Both the position numbers and the translations under genes were made by a program. Positions 15,618 through 20,190 of a stretch of DNA of 20,190 nucleotides are shown one piece after another. Source of the stretch: an uncultured Chitinophagales bacterium (GTDB lineage Bacteria > Bacteroidota > Bacteroidia > Chitinophagales > Chitinophagaceae); assembly GCA_946886475.1 (NCBI GenBank), contig CAMPIQ010000063.1, positions 1-20,190 of the forward strand, in the 5' to 3' direction. The notes beneath the pieces are model-generated. The model saw only the letters and a list, made by a program, of their open reading frames with translations. It was not told the DNA's origin and did not search any database. Position 1 is the first letter of the stretch, and every line of letters starts with the position of its first letter.

Positions 15618-18220
15618 AGAAACTTGTTTTTTTACTGCTTTTTTCTGTGAGCGGAATATTTGCTTTCGCCAATCATATCACAGGTGGAACTATCTTTTAT
15701 ACCCTGGTATCCCAATCTGGAAATAATTATACTTATTCAATAACCTTATTACTATACCGCGATCACAATTCCAATGGTGCACCATTGGATAATCTTGCTG
15801 CCATGGGTATCTATAATAAAGTTACCGGGGCAAGTGTATGGACAAATGATATTGCATTATCTGATACAACACACCAGAATTTATCAGCTCCGGATCCCTG
15901 TATCAACAACCCGCCATCCATTTGGTATGATGTGGGACGATATACTTTTACAGTTACGTTGCCAGGAATTGCTGAAGGCTATGTGATTGCCTACCAACGT
16001 TGTTGCAGGATTTCCGGTATCAACAACCTGTTAAGTTCCAGCAACCTTGGGGCAACCTATACTGCTCAAATACCCGGAACAAATACTGGCGCATCACATC
16101 CGGCCAACAACAGTGCAAGGTATACAGGTAAGGATACAGTTGTGGTATGCGCAGGTAATAGTTTTTGTTACGACTTTGGAGCAGATGATCCTGATGGTGA
16201 TTCACTCGCTTATTTTTTCTGTAATGCATTTACAGGAGGTACTACCACCAATCCTGCACCCAGGCCACCGGCAGCACCTATTCCAAATACGGATGGTTCG
16301 TATCCTGCAGTTGCCTATGCAGCCCCATACAAAGCTGAGGCTCCCCTGGGCGACCTGGTAACTCTTGATCCAAATACGGGCATGCTTTGCGGAATTGCCC
16401 CTGATCCGGGAATTTATGTTGTTACCGTTTGCGTTGCCGAATACCGTGATGGTAAATTAATTGCCACCCAGAGAAAAGACCTGCAGATCAAGGTTGGTGA
16501 TTGTGATCTTGTTGGCGTTACCCTGCCAACTTCCTATCCGATGTGTGATGATTTTACGAGAGCATTTGAAAATCTTTCGCCTCCCAATTCATTGATCCAT
16601 TCTTGGGAATGGACCTTTGGCGATGGGGCTACATCATCACAACAAAGACCTACACATACTTATGGAGATACAGGAACCTATTCCATAAAACTGGTGGTCA
16701 ATCGCGGAGAAGCCTGTGTGGATTCTGCAGTGGCGGTTGCTCATGTATATCCTGGATTTTTTCCAAACTTTGGCTTTGCCGGATTATGTGCCACCAAACC
16801 AACGCAATTCTCTGATTCAACCGTTACTGCCTATGGTTTCGTAAACAGCTGGCGATGGGATTTTGGCGATATGGCAGCTACAAATGATACATCGCGACTT
16901 CAGAACCCTGCCTATTCCTACCCAACAACAGGTGCAAGGAACATCCGTTTTATTGTTACCAGTAATAAAGGTTGTATCGATACCCTTTTCAAAGAAATTA
17001 CCATATTGGACAAACCGCCTCTCTCCGCATTTCCCCAGGATACACTTATATGCAATGGAGACAATGTGCAGCTTGAAGCAATAGGAAATGGAGAGTTCAG
17101 CTGGTCAGGTCCCAATATAATAAATGGCAATACGGCCACTCCAACAGTTAGTCCCACTACCACAAGTCAGTATACTGTACAGCTTACTGACAATGGTTGC
17201 ATCAATACGACAACAGTTCAGGTGAGGGTGATAGATTTTGTAACACTTCAGGCTATGCCTGATACGGTGATTTGTGCCACAGACTCACTTCAGCTCAGGG
17301 CATTTACTGATGGACTCCGGTTCAACTGGACCCCATCAGCTACATTGAATGACCCTGCTATAAAAAATCCATCAGCCCTGCCGGTCAGTACAACCACCTA
17401 CCAGATCACATCAACCGTTGGAAGCTGCAATGCAACCGATGAAGTAACCGTAACACTGGTGCCTTATCCCGGCGCTAATGCAGGTGATGATGCAGGTATT
17501 TGTTTTGGTTCATCAACCCAGTTGAATGCAACCATCGTTGGAAGTTCATTTACATGGACACCATCCGGATCGCTGGTCAATCCCAATACACTCAGCCCCG
17601 TTGCGAGTCCGTCTGCAACCACTGACTACATTCTTACAGTAACCGATAACCTTGGCTGTCCCAAACCCGGACGGGATACGGTAACCGTAACAGTGCTTCC
17701 TAAAGTGGATGCATTTGCAGGGAATGATACCAATGTAGTAGTTGGCCAACCGGTACAGTTCAATGCTTCCGGAGGCATTAATTATCTATGGCTTCCTTCA
17801 ACAAATCTGAGTAATCCTGCCATTTATAATCCTACAGCCACCTATAATGGAAGCTTTGACAGCATCCGTTATAAAGTGATCGTAACAAATGAACTGGGAT
17901 GTGCGGATTCCGCTTATTTACTGGTAAAGATTTTTGACACGCATCCCCAGGTATTTGTGCCAACAGCTTTCACGCCAAATGGTGACGGAAGAAATGATGT
18001 ATTCAAACCCATAGCGGCCGGCATGGATAAATTTGAATATTTCAGGGTTTATAACCGTTGGGGACAACTGGTTTACAGCACCACCAATACAGAAACAGGG
18101 TGGGATGGAAACATCGGTGGAAAACCTCAGGCCAGCAACACTTTCGTATGGATTGTAAAAGGAGTTGATTATACCGGTAAAGTGGTATTTGCAAAAGGGA
18201 CAGTTGTTTTGATAAGGTAG
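15614..18220 (+). CDS. T9SS type B sorted surface protein with PKD and Ig-like repeats
   Basis: An 868-residue secreted protein. After a signal peptide (about residues 1-19) comes a domain of about 290 residues starting NHITGGTIFYTLV, with several Cys pairs. Two PKD domains follow, centred on WEWTFGDG (from residue 331) and WRWDFGD (from 413). Then come four Ig-like repeats beginning near residues 476, 550, 625 and 705, sharing the pattern D-x-x-I-C-x-G...QL-A...F-W-P-S. The C-terminal CHU_C / gliding-motility-associated domain starts VFVPTAFTPNGDG at 780 and contains YNRWGQLVY and W-DG; it directs export through the type IX secretion system with type B sorting, so the protein should be secreted or surface-attached. 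It is a probable adhesin or matrix component, though no ligand can be named. The start overlaps the hydrolase stop (ATGA). Confidence 0.93.
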   Translation: MKKLVFLLLFSVSGIFAFANHITGGTIFYTLVSQSGNNYTYSITLLLYRDHNSNGAPLDNLAAMGIYNKVTGASVWTNDIALSDTTHQNLSAPDPCINNPPSIWYDVGRYTFTVTLPGIAEGYVIAYQRCCRISGINNLLSSSNLGATYTAQIPGTNTGASHPANNSARYTGKDTVVVCAGNSFCYDFGADDPDGDSLAYFFCNAFTGGTTTNPAPRPPAAPIPNTDGSYPAVAYAAPYKAEAPLGDLVTLDPNTGMLCGIAPDPGIYVVTVCVAEYRDGKLIATQRKDLQIKVGDCDLVGVTLPTSYPMCDDFTRAFENLSPPNSLIHSWEWTFGDGATSSQQRPTHTYGDTGTYSIKLVVNRGEACVDSAVAVAHVYPGFFPNFGFAGLCATKPTQFSDSTVTAYGFVNSWRWDFGDMAATNDTSRLQNPAYSYPTTGARNIRFIVTSNKGCIDTLFKEITILDKPPLSAFPQDTLICNGDNVQLEAIGNGEFSWSGPNIINGNTATPTVSPTTTSQYTVQLTDNGCINTTTVQVRVIDFVTLQAMPDTVICATDSLQLRAFTDGLRFNWTPSATLNDPAIKNPSALPVSTTTYQITSTVGSCNATDEVTVTLVPYPGANAGDDAGICFGSSTQLNATIVGSSFTWTPSGSLVNPNTLSPVASPSATTDYILTVTDNLGCPKPGRDTVTVTVLPKVDAFAGNDTNVVVGQPVQFNASGGINYLWLPSTNLSNPAIYNPTATYNGSFDSIRYKVIVTNELGCADSAYLLVKIFDTHPQVFVPTAFTPNGDGRNDVFKPIAAGMDKFEYFRVYNRWGQLVYSTTNTETGWDGNIGGKPQASNTFVWIVKGVDYTGKVVFAKGTVVLIR

Positions 18221-18501
18221 TTTGCAGTTATCGAATGTAAACCTGTTTTTAACAGGCAGTCTCCCACACTTTGTCATCCGTTTAATATGGATCTGGTTGT
18301 AGCATAAACGTATCACTTAATAATTCAGGATCAGTAACATTCTACGTCCAGGTCAGTTCGCATCACAAGTTCAAGGGTATCTGCACATGCTTTAATCGTT
18401 TACATCAACTTATGCTTATGGAATACTGCCAGATCCGCGGACATTCCGTATGAACATCCTTACAACAAATTCCCATTTGCTGATACGACAAAAACCTGAT
18501 T
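18221..18501. other. Intergenic region, operon end and upstream of the dehydrogenase
   Basis: About 280 bp up to the dehydrogenase promoter. The only structure I see is the short hairpin at 18242-18256. An in-frame ATG at 18450 would extend the dehydrogenase by 28 residues, but that segment is not family-like and I treat it as non-coding. Confidence 0.5.
18242..18256 (+). terminator. Weak hairpin after the T9SS-cargo operon
   Basis: CCTGTT (18242-18247) pairs with AACAGG (18251-18256) around TTT, 22 bp after the operon's last stop. The stem is short and no T run follows, so termination here is possible but unproven. Confidence 0.3.
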
Positions 18502-18529
18502 TTGCCGCCGCTCCCTCTCCTTATATTCG
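18502..18529 (+). promoter_or_regulatory. Promoter of the short-chain dehydrogenase (TTG-N17-TATATTCG)
   Basis: TTG (18502-18504), 17 nt, then TATATTCG (18522-18529), one mismatch from TAnnTTTG. The spacing fits the Bacteroidota promoter layout. The element ends 4 nt before the ATG at 18534, suggesting a leaderless or nearly leaderless transcript and supporting that start rather than the in-frame ATG at 18450. Confidence 0.5.
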
Positions 18530-18533
18530 CATC

Positions 18534-19301
18534 ATGAATAAAATCGTTTTCATAACCGGAGCTACAGCCGGATTTGGACAAGCCTGTGCTTATAAATTCG
18601 CAGAGAATGGATATCATCTCATATTGAATGGACGCCGTACAGAAAGACTGGAACAATTAAAAAAGGAACTCGAAAATTCATTTTCAATACACTGCCATCT
18701 GCTCCCTTTTGATGTGCAGGACCAAAAATCAGTTTTTGAATCTGTTAACAACCTGCCAGACCAATGGAAATCCATTGATGTGCTCATCAACAATGCCGGC
18801 CTGGCACTCGGCAGGGATCTTTTTCATGAAGCCGGTATTGAAGACTGGAATACCATGATCAATACCAACGTGAAAGGTCTGCTCTATGTAACAAAGGCCG
18901 TGGTTCCTTTTATGATCGAAAGAAAAAAAGGTCACATCATCAACATTGGATCAACTGCAGCAAAGGAAGTATATGAACGGGGCAATACCTATTGTGCAAC
19001 TAAAGCCGCTGTAGATTCCATCAGCCAGGGCATGCGTATCGATCTGTTGAATTTCAACATCAGGGTTACCGCCATTCACCCCGGCGCTGCTGAAACAGAG
19101 TTTTCACTGGTAAGATTCAAGGGTTCAGAAACTGCGGCTAAAAAAGTATATGAAGGATTTCAACCTTTGCAGGCCAATGATGTAGCTGATATTATATTTT
19201 ATGCAAGCAGTTTACCACCGCATGTATGCATCAATGATCTGGTGGTAACCTCCACGCAACAGGCAAATGCTTATCTTTTTAACAGATCGGCAATTTTGTA
19301 A
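18534..19301 (+). CDS. Short-chain dehydrogenase/reductase, YdfG-like
   Basis: A 255-residue classical SDR. The Rossmann motif TGATAGFG is at residues 8-15, and NGRR with Arg34/Arg35 after the second strand suggests NADP(H). NNAG is at 86-89, and the catalytic set is Asn112 (NTNVKG), Ser140 (GSTAAK), Tyr153 and Lys157 (YCATK). The C-terminal part, HPGAAETEFS and DVADIIFYASSLPPHVCINDLVV, resembles E. coli YdfG and related NADP-dependent 3-hydroxy-acid / L-allo-threonine dehydrogenases; that substrate range is inferred from family resemblance. The ATG at 18534 yields the standard N-terminus MNKIVFITGA; an upstream in-frame ATG at 18450 would add 28 unrelated residues across the promoter. Cytoplasmic and probably transcribed alone. 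Confidence 0.93.
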   Translation: MNKIVFITGATAGFGQACAYKFAENGYHLILNGRRTERLEQLKKELENSFSIHCHLLPFDVQDQKSVFESVNNLPDQWKSIDVLINNAGLALGRDLFHEAGIEDWNTMINTNVKGLLYVTKAVVPFMIERKKGHIINIGSTAAKEVYERGNTYCATKAAVDSISQGMRIDLLNFNIRVTAIHPGAAETEFSLVRFKGSETAAKKVYEGFQPLQANDVADIIFYASSLPPHVCINDLVVTSTQQANAYLFNRSAIL

Positions 19302-19515
19302 AACCTTTTGAAAACCCTAACTTGTCTTTGGCAATTATTCAGGTTCATGGCACAGGTTTGGATGATACGGCGCGGCAGTTTTAACGGTGTTACTTATAAT
19401 TTCATTCGGATATACACTTAGAAGATCTACGTTTTTGAAAAAATTGACCTGATTTAGCTTTTCACCTAAAATATTTTACGCTACTTTTAAAACCTACTGT
19501 TATTCCCGATAATCC

Positions 19516-19989
19516 ATGAAAAAAGCCATTATCCTTTTTACCACTTTATTAGCCTTATGCACCTCTGTATTTTCACAGGATGTGATCAGGTTACAATCCT
19601 GCAGTGATCCGCTTATTGAACGCCAGGTGGACAGTCTTAAACAATTATATGGAAAAGATGGTTTTGAAGTAATGAGAGAAGCTTCCATTATGATGGAAAG
19701 TGATTATGAGATGCCGGTAATACTTCAGCTGAACGAACGCACCATGTACCAGATCGTTTTTATTGGTGAATACACGTCCAAACTTTATGAAGTACGGATG
19801 TACGACTGGGATGAGAAGATGGTTTCCTACCAGAAAAAGCAATGGGGTGATATTGATGGTAATATTATCTCCTTCAACTACATTCCCAAATTCACGGAAT
19901 TCCATATGATCAAACCCCTTCAGGCCAATAAGAAAAAGAAAAAAGGCTTATGCGGTTATGTGATGATCTTTATTAAGACCAGACCGTAG
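19516..19989 (+). CDS. Small secreted protein, function unknown
   Basis: A 157-residue protein with a clear signal peptide (residues 1-20, ending SVFS before Gln21). The mature part is a small mixed alpha/beta domain: a helix (33-58), then beta-type segments such as MPVILQLNERTMYQIVFIGE (66-85) and KLYEVRMYDWD (89-99). Near the C-terminus is a Lys cluster (139-143), followed by GLCGYVMIFIKTRP. There is no lipobox and no transmembrane segment beyond the signal. I do not recognise the family. It is likely periplasmic or secreted. It stands 214 bp after the dehydrogenase gene, and no promoter motif is clear. Confidence 0.75.
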   Translation: MKKAIILFTTLLALCTSVFSQDVIRLQSCSDPLIERQVDSLKQLYGKDGFEVMREASIMMESDYEMPVILQLNERTMYQIVFIGEYTSKLYEVRMYDWDEKMVSYQKKQWGDIDGNIISFNYIPKFTEFHMIKPLQANKKKKKGLCGYVMIFIKTRP

Positions 19990-20190
19990 GGCACTGTCCC
20001 CCTAAAGGGGAAAAGCGTGTTGTCTTCTGAACTTTAGATTGTAAGGCTTAGTTTTCAGAAAATTCCAAAGGATTTCTTCTGCATGGGTTGGAGTTTTTCT
20101 TAAAAGACCCGCATTTCTGAAAATTATTCTGCCTGCACTACAAAATATTTTTCTTTTGATCCTTAATTAATTTTTCCTGCAAGTTTTAAT
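19990..20190. other. Non-coding end of window with a short hairpin
   Basis: CCCC (19998-20001) and GGGG (20007-20010) can form a small stem 9 bp after the stop of the last gene, followed by AAAA rather than T, so it is not a convincing plus-strand terminator. The rest is A/T-rich with no recognised gene. Confidence 0.4.

Noticed and set aside
18450..18533. ATG start extending the dehydrogenase by 28 residues
   Set aside because: The added residues are not SDR-like and span a promoter-like TTG-N17-TATATTCG; the ATG at 18534 gives the standard N-terminus.

Overview
The window looks like chromosomal DNA from a member of the Bacteroidota, most likely Chitinophagaceae or a close relative; the family assignment is inference. 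Evidence includes a protein with the type IX secretion system (T9SS) type B C-terminal sorting domain (CHU_C), a DUF4105/Lnb-type envelope protein, a Bacteroidota-style alpha-2-macroglobulin, signal peptides whose predicted mature chain starts with Gln, TAnnTTTG-like promoter elements and no obvious Shine-Dalgarno sequences.

Layout. 1-330: a terminator for an upstream gene, then A/T-rich non-coding DNA. 331-1719: predicted outer-membrane beta-barrel protein of unknown function. 1720-2143: intergenic with one hairpin. 2144-8275: very large secreted alpha-2-macroglobulin with an intact CxEQ thioester motif, closed by a strong terminator. 8632-10107: guaB (IMP dehydrogenase), with a promoter element directly at its start codon. 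10106-10745: 14 copies of a 13-bp palindrome, AACCTC[G/C]GAGGTT, in two clusters, the first copy fused to the guaB stop codon. 10897-12057: a small lipoprotein and a secreted ankyrin-repeat protein. 12063-12225: two degenerate 7-bp tandem arrays between convergent genes, the second forming the C-terminus of the DUF2339 membrane protein on the minus strand (12193-13545). 13640-18220: a tightly overlapping three-gene operon (Lnb-like DUF4105 protein, alpha/beta hydrolase, PKD/Ig-like T9SS cargo protein). 18534-19301: YdfG-like short-chain dehydrogenase. 19516-19989: small secreted protein of unknown function. 19990-20190: non-coding with a short hairpin.

Most gene products act in the cell envelope or outside the cell: outer-membrane protein, protease trap, lipoproteins, lipoprotein acylation and T9SS cargo. 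GuaB and the dehydrogenase are cytoplasmic housekeeping enzymes. No phage, insertion sequence, CRISPR array, defence system or tRNA/rRNA gene was recognised. The most unusual part is repetitive DNA: the palindrome field after guaB, with a recurrent 22-bp phased dimer module and an orientation switch that makes a perfect 13-bp hairpin, and the heptameric arrays that run into coding sequence.
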